This document shows positions 1 to 5,535 of a stretch of 5,720 nt of DNA, in pieces. The DNA is taken from positions 1 through 5,720 of the forward strand of contig SHWK01000071.1 of assembly GCA_009693885.1 (NCBI GenBank). The letters are read 5' to 3'. Every line of letters begins with the position of its first letter. Within the stretch, counting starts at the first letter, position 1. Source of the DNA: Rickettsiales bacterium. GTDB taxonomy: Bacteria; Pseudomonadota; Alphaproteobacteria; Rickettsiales; UBA1997. The notes beneath the pieces are model-generated. The model searched no databases. It worked only from the letters and a program-made list of their open reading frames with translations, and had not been told where the DNA came from. Made by a program: the position numbers and the translations under genes.

Positions 1-305
1 TTTTTGGTGGATTGGCGCCGATCAAAACAATTGCCGACCTCACTAGTATCGGCATTTTGTTTGCTTTAATTTTATGTGTGATTTCGGTGATGGTTCTTCG
101 ATTTACTCGCCCTAAGCTTGAAAGACCATTCCGCTGCCCTGCACTTTTTGTAATTGCACCTTTGGCGATTCTAATTTGCAGTTATTTGATTTATGCACTT
201 ATAGGAGAAGTGTTTAAGCCGTTTTTGGTTTGGTTATTTTGTGGTGTAGCGGGGTATTTTCTTTATGGATATAGAAAAAGTCCTTTGAATAAGAAGAATA
301 AGTAG
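1..305 (+). CDS. APC-superfamily amino acid permease, C-terminal fragment (5' end outside window)
   Basis: Inner-membrane transporter that probably takes up amino acids. The frame is open from the first base (first full codon at 3, reading FGGLAPIKTIADLTSIG) and ends at TAG 303-305, so about 100 C-terminal residues are visible; the TTG at 12 is internal, not the start. The stretch contains three hydrophobic segments: IGILFALILCVISVMVLRF, then ALFVIAPLAILICSYLIYAL, then FLVWLFCGVAGYFLYGY, followed by a basic tail (RKSPLNKKNK). The spacing, with the linker TRPKLERPFRCP between the first two helices, matches the end of cationic amino acid transporter-like APC permeases (known family pattern RTRP..RPFRVP). 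Substrate cannot be told from this end. The gene is convergent with acsA, and its stop codon touches the outer edge of the inverted-repeat element that follows. Confidence 0.85.
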   Translation, partial: FGGLAPIKTIADLTSIGILFALILCVISVMVLRFTRPKLERPFRCPALFVIAPLAILICSYLIYALIGEVFKPFLVWLFCGVAGYFLYGYRKSPLNKKNK

Positions 306-392
306 GTGGTAAGAAAAAATTTAAGTGAGAATTTAAGAGGGTCGGGACGACGGTCCTCTGCCTCTCAGACAGTGATGATCTAAGTTATACCA

Positions 393-429
393 AACCTGAT
401 TCAAACCACCGATCTTTTTCAATCAGGTT
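393..429. other. Nested hairpin, 9-bp stem
   Basis: AACCTGATT (393-401) pairs perfectly with AATCAGGTT (421-429) across a 19-base loop. It lies inside the large inverted repeat and would be one branch of a multi-branched fold closed by the 49-bp arms. There is no U-tract on either side, so it is not a terminator by itself. Confidence 0.5.
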
Positions 430-449
430 CGATATTCGGGATCCCTGCA

Positions 450-472
450 AGTGGGGCGCCACTCGTGTGGCG
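450..472. other. Two mutually exclusive short hairpins
   Basis: CGCCAC (457-462) pairs with GTGGCG (467-472) around the tetraloop TCGT. The overlapping AGTGG (450-454) can instead pair with CCACT (459-463). The two stems share bases 459-462, so only one can form at a time. On the + strand A8 follows (473-480). On the minus strand this hairpin comes directly after the U-rich tail of the neighbouring hairpin. It is part of the element between the permease and acsA. Confidence 0.45.
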
Positions 473-524
473 AAAAAAAATTTAAAATATACTGAATCGA
501 CTTCTTGAAGTTGATTCAGTATAT
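473..524 (-). terminator. Candidate rho-independent terminator downstream of acsA
   Basis: An 18-bp stem (487-504 with 507-524, one G-T pair, minimal TT turn) reads ATATACTGAATC then ACTTC on one side. Read on the minus strand it is followed by a T-rich run (complement of 473-486, TTTAAATTTTTTTT). The stem is AT-rich at its base, weaker than a classical GC stem, but long. It lies about 110 bp beyond the acsA stop and would end the rsmA-orf-ubiB-acsA transcript. On the + strand no U-tract follows, so it is less likely to serve the permease gene. Confidence 0.5.
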
Positions 525-634
525 ATCTTGGGCGAACTTAATTTTCTGCAGTAGACCATCAAAACTCGATTCAGGGGACCGTCGTCCCGACCCTCTTAAA
601 TTCTCACTTAATTTTTTTCTCACCTGTTATTTTT

Positions 635-2566
635 TTATTCTCCAGCTGCTTTTGCTTCTTTGCCAATCATTTTTTTCAGTTCTTCCACAATTTCAGGATT
701 TACTAAAGTTGAAATATCTCCCAAATCACTTTCTCCTGCGATGATTTTTTTCAAAACACGACGCATGATTTTGCCTGAACGGGTTTTTGGCAAATCATTG
801 ATGATGTAGATTTTATCTGGTTTGGCGATGCTGCCGATTTCTTTTTTTATTAGTTCGATGATTTCGTTTTCGAGATACTCTTTTGATTGTGGAGTGGTTT
901 TTGGAATTACAAAAACACAAATACCTTCACCTTTTATTTGATGCGGAAAGCCTATTGCCGCGGATTCAGCGATATTTTCATGCATGTTGATGGCATTTTC
1001 AACTTCGGCGGTACCAATTCTGTGGCCAGAAATTTTTAGTACATCATCGGTGCGACCTATGATTCTGTAGAGCCCATCCTCACTACGAAAAGCGCCGTCA
1101 CCAGCAAAATAATATCCCGGAAAATGCGCAAAATAAGTATCATAAAATTTTTGACGATCACCCCAGATGGCGCGGGCCATGCTTGGCCAAGGTGTTTTAA
1201 AACAAAGATTTCCCGCTTTATTTGATTCCGTAATTTCATGACCATCATCATCAAGTAAGATTGGTTCGATTCCACAAAGTGGCAAGCCGGCATATGTGGC
1301 GCGGCTTTCGGTGATTCCAGATAAAGCCGAGATCATGATTCCGCCAGTTTCAGTTTGCCACCAAGTATCAACAATTGGGCATTTTGCAGCGCCAATTTTA
1401 TCATGATACCATTGCCACGCCTCTTGATTAATTGGCTCTCCTACTGTGCCCAGCGTTTTTAGTGATTGTAAATTATGACCTTCAGCAAATTGGTCGCCTT
1501 TTTGCATTAAGGCTCTGATGGCAGTTGGTGCGGTGTAAAAAATACTAACTTGGTGTTTTTCGATAATCTCCCAGAACCTTGCGGGAGTAGGATAAGTTGG
1601 CACTCCCTCAAACATTAAAGTTGTAGCTCCATTTAAAAGTGGGCCATAAATTAAATAAGAGTGACCAGTGATCCAGCCAATATCAGCGCTGCAAAAGAAG
1701 ATGTCTCCATTGTGATATTGAAAAACATTGCAAAAAGAATAAGCGGCATAAACCATATAACCGCCATGACTATGCACAATGCCCTTCGGCTTGCCTGTAG
1801 AGCCCGAGGTGTATAAAATAAAAAGTGGATGCTCAGCATCAGCTTCATAATGTGGGGCATCGGCTTCGTATTTATTTATCTCGTCTTGCCAAATTAATAT
1901 TTTTGAATCAACAGGAAGATCTTCTTTTGCTCTTTTATAAACAATCACACGCTCAACGCTGGGGCATTCTGCTAAGGCTTCTGCAGCAATATCGAACAGT
2001 TGAATTTTTTTATCGCCACGAAAAAGTAAGTCGGCGGTGATTAAAATTTTTACCTGAGAATCTTGCATACGACTCGCCAAAGCCTTGGCAGAAAAACCAG
2101 CAAAAACCACGCTGTGAATAGCACCAATGCGGGCGCAGGCCAACATCGCCACCGCAGCTTCAGGAATCATCGGCATATAAATACAAACACGATCCCCTAC
2201 CACCACACCTTGCGCGATCAATAAATTAGAGAATTGTAGCACTTTTTCATATAATTGACGATAGGTAATTTTGCGCGTTTCTTCTTGTGGATTATTGGGC
2301 TCAAAAATAATTGCGATCTTGTCTTTAATGGCTTCATCGCAATCATCTTCAATCAAATGACGATCTAAACAATTGTAAGAAATGTTGGTGGTGCCACCTT
2401 TGAACCATTCGATTTGCATATTGCTAAAATCACAATCCATCACCTGATCCCAGTTTTTGAACCAGCGAAAATTTTTTGCGATATCGCCCCAAAAACCTTG
2501 TGGGTCTTGGATTGAGCGCGAATATTCTGTTTTATATTGCTCTAGAGATGAAATTCGGAAAGTCAT
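635..2566 (-). CDS. acsA: Acetyl-coenzyme A synthetase (AMP-forming)
   Basis: Cytoplasmic enzyme that activates acetate with ATP and CoA to acetyl-CoA through acetyl-AMP (ANL superfamily). At 643 aa it is close to the usual length of about 650. The N-terminal Acs block is present (FW near 25, WFKGG 54-58, NISYNCLDRH 61-70). Next come the phosphate-binding loop YTSGSTGKPKG (252-262), WWQTETGG (402-409, whose second Trp, 403, matches the acetate-pocket Trp of Salmonella Acs), AGDGA (488-492), the hinge region GRTDDVLKISGHR (504-516), and PKTRSGKIMRR (593-603) with catalytic Lys599, the residue acetylated in characterised Acs enzymes. All key residues are intact. ATG at 2564-2566 is preceded by no clear Shine-Dalgarno. 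It starts 14 bp after the ubiB stop (tandem TAA TAA), so it is probably the last gene of the cluster. Confidence 0.97.
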   Translation of the reverse strand: MTFRISSLEQYKTEYSRSIQDPQGFWGDIAKNFRWFKNWDQVMDCDFSNMQIEWFKGGTTNISYNCLDRHLIEDDCDEAIKDKIAIIFEPNNPQEETRKITYRQLYEKVLQFSNLLIAQGVVVGDRVCIYMPMIPEAAVAMLACARIGAIHSVVFAGFSAKALASRMQDSQVKILITADLLFRGDKKIQLFDIAAEALAECPSVERVIVYKRAKEDLPVDSKILIWQDEINKYEADAPHYEADAEHPLFILYTSGSTGKPKGIVHSHGGYMVYAAYSFCNVFQYHNGDIFFCSADIGWITGHSYLIYGPLLNGATTLMFEGVPTYPTPARFWEIIEKHQVSIFYTAPTAIRALMQKGDQFAEGHNLQSLKTLGTVGEPINQEAWQWYHDKIGAAKCPIVDTWWQTETGGIMISALSGITESRATYAGLPLCGIEPILLDDDGHEITESNKAGNLCFKTPWPSMARAIWGDRQKFYDTYFAHFPGYYFAGDGAFRSEDGLYRIIGRTDDVLKISGHRIGTAEVENAINMHENIAESAAIGFPHQIKGEGICVFVIPKTTPQSKEYLENEIIELIKKEIGSIAKPDKIYIINDLPKTRSGKIMRRVLKKIIAGESDLGDISTLVNPEIVEELKKMIGKEAKAAGE

Positions 2567-2580
2567 AAATATTTCGATTA

Positions 2581-4029
2581 TTAGACATGATCCTGATTAA
2601 TAAACCCCTTAACCGCATCAAATAAATCAACCAACGCATCACGAATTTTCGCATCAAAACCAATATTTTTTTTCGCCCATTCTTTTACCCAAGGGCGCGC
2701 GAGTTCCCAAATATTTAAATTAGGATCAAGCATCACACCTACTCCTTCAACTAATAGCAGCGTTTTTTGTAACAATAATAAATCTGGCCTCGTATCCATT
2801 TGATATTCACGCGTCATCTCAATTAAATGCATTAATAATGAGGCGAGAGAAATTTCTTTAATTGAAGATCCAACAATTGTTTCACCAATTTTTTGACAAG
2901 AAAGTGAAAGATCATATAGGCTGGTGCCTTTTGGTACAAGGCCCGCATCAATATGCAATTTTGCCACTCTTTTATAATCCTTGTGCAAAAATCCGATGAA
3001 AATTTCTGCCACTGCCAAGCGAGTTTTTTTATCAATTTCTCCCATAATACCGAAATCTACCACAGCAATATCCACTGCTTTTGCACCTTGCTTGATGTTG
3101 TTTTTTAAGCTATTATTTTGTGCGTCGTTAGCGTCATTTTCCATCAAAAATAAATTTCCAGGATGCATATCAGCATGAAAAAATCCATCAGAATAAACCT
3201 GCGTGAAATAGCTAATTACAAGGTTCTTCGCCACTAATTGCTTATCGATTGTAGTATTGTGAATTGCTCGCTTGTTGGAAAAAGGCACGCCATTAATCCA
3301 TTCGCTAACTAGTATATTTGGTGTTGAAAATTTTAAAAAAATTTCTGGCACATAAAAGCCTTGCAGATCTTTTAAATTATTTTTCAAACGCACCGCATTC
3401 GATGCTTCTTTTAATAAATTTAATTCGCTTTTTGTTGATTCTTTGAGAACAGAATTAATATCTTTTAAAGTTTTGGCGCTAAATTTTGAGAATAAACGCG
3501 CAAGGTTGGCGATCAGCTCGAGAGTAGCGATATCGCGAGCAATAATTCTTTTAATATTGGGACGAAGAATTTTTACCGCAACGATTTGCCACTCACCTTT
3601 TTTGCCATCAATGACTTGCGCACCATTATTTTTCTCGATAAAAATTTTTGCTTTGTGAACTTGGGCAATTGATGCAGAAGCTTGCGCCACATAGTTAAAA
3701 TCAACAAATTTTTTCTCAAAATTTTTACCAAATTCGCGGCGCAAAATCTTTCTTACTTTGCGTGAAGAAAATGGCGGAAGGCGATCTTGAAAATGCGCTA
3801 GGGTTTCTGCCAAAGGCTCTCCAACTAGATCTGGCCTAGTTGAAAGTGCCTGCCCTAATTTAATAAAAGAAGGTCCCGCAAGTTTTAAAAATAAATAAAT
3901 TACGCGCTTTTTTAAAAAGGGATACAGCGGCAAAAATATGCTGAGGAGAGCTATTAGCCTGAATAAATTGAGGATTGAAATAACTAAAATAATCACCGTT
4001 CGTTGCAATTTGACTTTATTTTGTGACAA
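2581..4029 (-). CDS. ubiB: Ubiquinone biosynthesis protein UbiB (atypical kinase/ATPase, ABC1/ADCK family)
   Basis: Membrane-associated atypical kinase-like ATPase needed for coenzyme Q biosynthesis. Visible motifs are the family-defining KxGQ (FIKLGQALSTRPDL, 55-68), the alanine-rich loop ASASIAQVHKA (117-127), VAVK with Lys153, EWINGVP (243-249), the catalytic loop FHADMHPGN (284-292; Asp287, Asn292) and VVDFG (323-327; Asp325). Residues 11-38 are strongly hydrophobic and could anchor the protein. At 482 aa it is shorter than E. coli UbiB (about 546); the two C-terminal membrane helices known there are absent, and the protein ends soon after the conserved WELARPWVKEW block. Two segments look expanded: 128-148, and an Asn-rich stretch at 296-319. 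The chosen start is TTG at 4027-4029, 9 bp after the previous stop; no ATG lies nearby, and in-frame TTG (residue 8) or GTG (residue 12) are alternatives. It lies 14 bp upstream of acsA. Confidence 0.95.
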   Translation of the reverse strand: MSQNKVKLQRTVIILVISILNLFRLIALLSIFLPLYPFLKKRVIYLFLKLAGPSFIKLGQALSTRPDLVGEPLAETLAHFQDRLPPFSSRKVRKILRREFGKNFEKKFVDFNYVAQASASIAQVHKAKIFIEKNNGAQVIDGKKGEWQIVAVKILRPNIKRIIARDIATLELIANLARLFSKFSAKTLKDINSVLKESTKSELNLLKEASNAVRLKNNLKDLQGFYVPEIFLKFSTPNILVSEWINGVPFSNKRAIHNTTIDKQLVAKNLVISYFTQVYSDGFFHADMHPGNLFLMENDANDAQNNSLKNNIKQGAKAVDIAVVDFGIMGEIDKKTRLAVAEIFIGFLHKDYKRVAKLHIDAGLVPKGTSLYDLSLSCQKIGETIVGSSIKEISLASLLMHLIEMTREYQMDTRPDLLLLQKTLLLVEGVGVMLDPNLNIWELARPWVKEWAKKNIGFDAKIRDALVDLFDAVKGFINQDHV

Positions 4030-4038
4030 CGCTAATCA

Positions 4039-4380
4039 CTATTTTGCTGGATCTGGCATGGCACTGCCTGCGGCACCTAGACCCGCTGGATGCTGATTTA
4101 CATCAATTTTGATTTTATTAAGATCAACTTCAACGCCAGCCCAACCGAGCAACTTGCTCAGCAATTGCGAAATGATTTCGAGAATGTTTCCTGTGAGTTC
4201 TTGCACTCTAGAAATTACAAGCTTAAAGGCGCTTCCTGCCTCAGGAGATAAATGAAGAATAGTGATGGTTTCATCAACAGTAATAATATTTAAAACTAAC
4301 ATCACAAATAATAGTGAAAATGCCGTAGAAGCAAACACTATAACGCTTCTTAGTGTAAAAAAAGCTAATATTTCGCCCAT
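4039..4380 (-). CDS. Small single-pass membrane protein of unknown function between rsmA and ubiB
   Basis: I do not recognise a family. The 113-aa product has one hydrophobic segment at about 12-33 (SVIVFASTAFSLLFVMLVLN), preceded by a single Arg at 11, consistent with an N-terminal membrane anchor or uncleaved signal. After it comes a predicted helical, amphipathic stretch (about 49-80, AFKLVISRVQELTGN onward) with regularly spaced Leu/Ile, then LNKIKIDVN and a Gly/Ala/Pro tail (HPAGLGAAGSAMPDPAK). No cysteine pair or catalytic motif is visible. That it is a real gene is supported by its tight position: ATG 9 bp after the rsmA stop and TAG 9 bp before the ubiB start. It ends in tandem stops, TAG TGA. 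A link to UbiB at the membrane is only inference from position; it might also be an assembly or scaffold-like factor. Confidence 0.75.
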   Translation of the reverse strand: MGEILAFFTLRSVIVFASTAFSLLFVMLVLNIITVDETITILHLSPEAGSAFKLVISRVQELTGNILEIISQLLSKLLGWAGVEVDLNKIKIDVNQHPAGLGAAGSAMPDPAK

Positions 4381-4389
4381 AAATTAATT

Positions 4390-5256
4390 TTAATTGATCT
4401 TGTTATCTATCCCCACCTTAGAGTTAGATGTTTTATTTTCAACAAATTTCGCTAACTGACAAAATTGTTGTATCGTTAAATTTTCGGCACGCAAACTTTC
4501 GGCGATATCGCACTTTTTTAACGCCTCGCTAGTATCACAAATAAAAGGGAAGTTTTTGAGCGCTGATTTTATCATTTTGCGGCGCTGTCCAAATGCTGCG
4601 GCAACAAGTTTTTCTAGTTTTTCAAACTCGATATTGTGCGCAAGATTTTCATCGGGAATAATTTGCACAATCGCCGAAGTAACTTTTGGTGGCGGCACAA
4701 AAACCATACGACTCACCGTGAAAAGCATTTTGCTTTGCGCTAAATGATTCACCATCACCGCTAACCTGCCGTAATGCTCTGTGCTTGGCTTGGCAACAAT
4801 TCGATCAACTACTTCTTTTTGCAACATTAGAGTCATCGAAGCAATTTTTGGCGCAATTTTTAGCCATTTAATTAACAAAACTGTGCCAATATTATAAGGT
4901 AAATTAGCAATAATTTTTATTTTTCCGCTGCTCGAAAATAATTTTTCTTCATCAATTTTTAACGCATCGGCGCTGATTATTTCTAAGCGATCACCATAAA
5001 ATTCTTTGAGTTCGGCAAGCGCCGCTAAACATCTTTCATCTTTTTCGATTACGGTGAGTTTTTTTGCACCAGCATCTAAGATTGAGCGAGTAAGGCTTCC
5101 GGGGCCGGGGCCGATTTCTAATACTTCATATTCGCTTAAATCACCGGCGGATTTGGCAATTTTATCTGTGACATTTTTATCGAGGATAAAATTTTGCCCG
5201 AGGGATTTTTTGGCGTCTAGGTTGTATTTTTTTATTAGTTCGGAGGTTGAAAGCAT
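4390..5256 (-). CDS. rsmA: 16S rRNA (adenine-N6,N6)-dimethyltransferase RsmA/KsgA
   Basis: SAM-dependent enzyme that dimethylates two adjacent adenines in the 3' terminal helix of 16S rRNA late in 30S assembly. The 288-aa length is normal. Motifs in order: KSLGQNFILD (17-26), SAM-binding EIGPGPGSLT (47-56), acidic VIEKD (69-73), ANLPYNI (117-123, catalytic NLPY), LQKEVVDRIVAKP (145-157), YGRL (162-165), VFVPPPKVTSAIV (185-197), FGQRRKMIKSAL (222-233) and RAENLTIQQF (256-265). The start ATG at 5254-5256 gives the usual distance to KSLGQ. An upstream in-frame ATG at 5350-5352 would add 32 residues encoded by the palindromic repeat and is judged unlikely. Neither start has a clear Shine-Dalgarno. 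It is the first gene of the minus-strand cluster; a leader transcribed from beyond the repeat would carry the palindrome. I could not assign a convincing promoter. Confidence 0.96.
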   Translation of the reverse strand: MLSTSELIKKYNLDAKKSLGQNFILDKNVTDKIAKSAGDLSEYEVLEIGPGPGSLTRSILDAGAKKLTVIEKDERCLAALAELKEFYGDRLEIISADALKIDEEKLFSSSGKIKIIANLPYNIGTVLLIKWLKIAPKIASMTLMLQKEVVDRIVAKPSTEHYGRLAVMVNHLAQSKMLFTVSRMVFVPPPKVTSAIVQIIPDENLAHNIEFEKLEKLVAAAFGQRRKMIKSALKNFPFICDTSEALKKCDIAESLRAENLTIQQFCQLAKFVENKTSNSKVGIDNKIN

Positions 5257-5310
5257 TTTATATTGGGTTGTTGAAAAAGATGGAGAGACAAAAAGAAAAA
5301 CCAAAAGAAA

Positions 5311-5434
5311 GGCTGAAGAGCTTGACTGGCAAGGCTCTGAGGCGAGTTCCATTTTTATTGCAAGCTACGCTTGCTTTAATTCAAATAAAAAGGGTGTCTA
5401 AGCAGCAGAGACTTGCCAGTCAAGCTCTTCAGCC
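5311..5434. repeat. Palindromic repeat of about 124 bp upstream of rsmA
   Basis: Arms 5311-5333 and 5412-5434 are perfect reverse complements over 23 bp (GGCTGAAGAGCTTGACTGGC at the left edge). After a single mismatch, pairing continues through 5335-5339 with 5406-5410. A smaller hairpin sits inside: GCAAGC (5360-5365), loop TAC, GCTTGC (5369-5374). TTTTTATT (5352-5359) and AATAAAAA (5384-5391) can also pair. The arms are richer in GC than the flanks. Reading frames remain open through the unit on + (5247-5522) and partly on minus, as in Rickettsia palindromic elements, but no sequence identity to those families can be claimed. It sits between the ald terminator and rsmA. The remainder of the gap (5257-5310 and 5435-5482) shows nothing beyond purine- or pyrimidine-rich tracts. 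Confidence 0.8.
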
Positions 5435-5482
5435 GAGGACGATATCTATAAGCAAAAGAAAATCACAAAATCCTTTTAAACC

Positions 5483-5516
5483 AAAAAAGGCGAGGCCACA
5501 AAACGCACCTCGCCTT
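5483..5516 (-). terminator. Rho-independent terminator of ald
   Basis: AAGGCGAGG (5487-5495) pairs perfectly with CCTCGCCTT (5508-5516) over 9 bp around a 12-base loop. Read on the minus strand the GC-rich stem runs into six U residues (complement of 5483-5488). It begins 20 bp after the ald stop codon, which makes it the ald terminator and suggests that rsmA is transcribed from its own promoter further left. Confidence 0.9.
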
Positions 5517-5535
5517 CTCTAAAAAATATAAAGAA

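Larger units (their letters stand above)
304..625. repeat. Large inverted-repeat element filling the permease/acsA convergent gap
   Basis: Two arms, 312-360 and 572-620, are reverse complements at 47 of 49 positions, with a 36-bp perfect block (321-356 against 576-611). AGGTG at 304-308 and its complement at 621-625 extend the repeat outward past a 3-base insertion (309-311). The arm core is GC-rich (GAGGGTCGGGACGACGGTCC) in AT-rich surroundings and ends in a homopolymer tract, so either transcript would have a giant stem followed by U residues. The roughly 211 bp between the arms holds three further hairpins. No transposase and no clear target-site duplication are seen. It could be a MITE-like or Rickettsiales-type palindromic repeat, or a structured RNA/terminator region. 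No other content is seen in this 329-bp gap (306-634). Confidence 0.85.

Noticed and set aside
421..450. tRNA T-arm-like sequence (GGTTCGATATTC)
   Set aside because: No acceptor stem, anticodon arm or CCA end fits around it. The GGTT is explained by the 9-bp hairpin stem.
304..625. Retron or transposon reading of the inverted-repeat element
   Set aside because: No reverse transcriptase or transposase lies in the window, the arms are far longer than retron a1/a2 stems, and no target-site duplication could be found in the flanks.
505..744. 79-aa + strand frame starting inside the inverted repeat
   Set aside because: Its second half is antisense to the acsA 3' end and the first half is repeat sequence. 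No initiation signal or family resemblance.
5257..5262. TATAAA directly before the rsmA ATG as a -10 element
   Set aside because: It abuts the start codon, so transcription would begin inside the gene, and no -35 is found at the right distance.
5006..5401. 131-aa + strand frame opposite rsmA
   Set aside because: It is antisense to the well-conserved 5' part of rsmA, and its sequence is the complement of the SAM-binding motifs.
5396..5424. Possible minus-strand promoter with TTGACT as -35 in the right palindrome arm
   Set aside because: At 17-bp spacing the -10 position reads TTAGAC, a poor match, and TTGACT is part of the repeat arm. Not convincing.
5247..5522. 91-aa + strand open frame spanning the rsmA start, the palindrome and the ald terminator
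   Set aside because: It runs through a terminator stem and a repeat, overlaps rsmA, has basic low-complexity composition and matches no family I know. The open frame is best explained by the palindrome and A-rich tracts.
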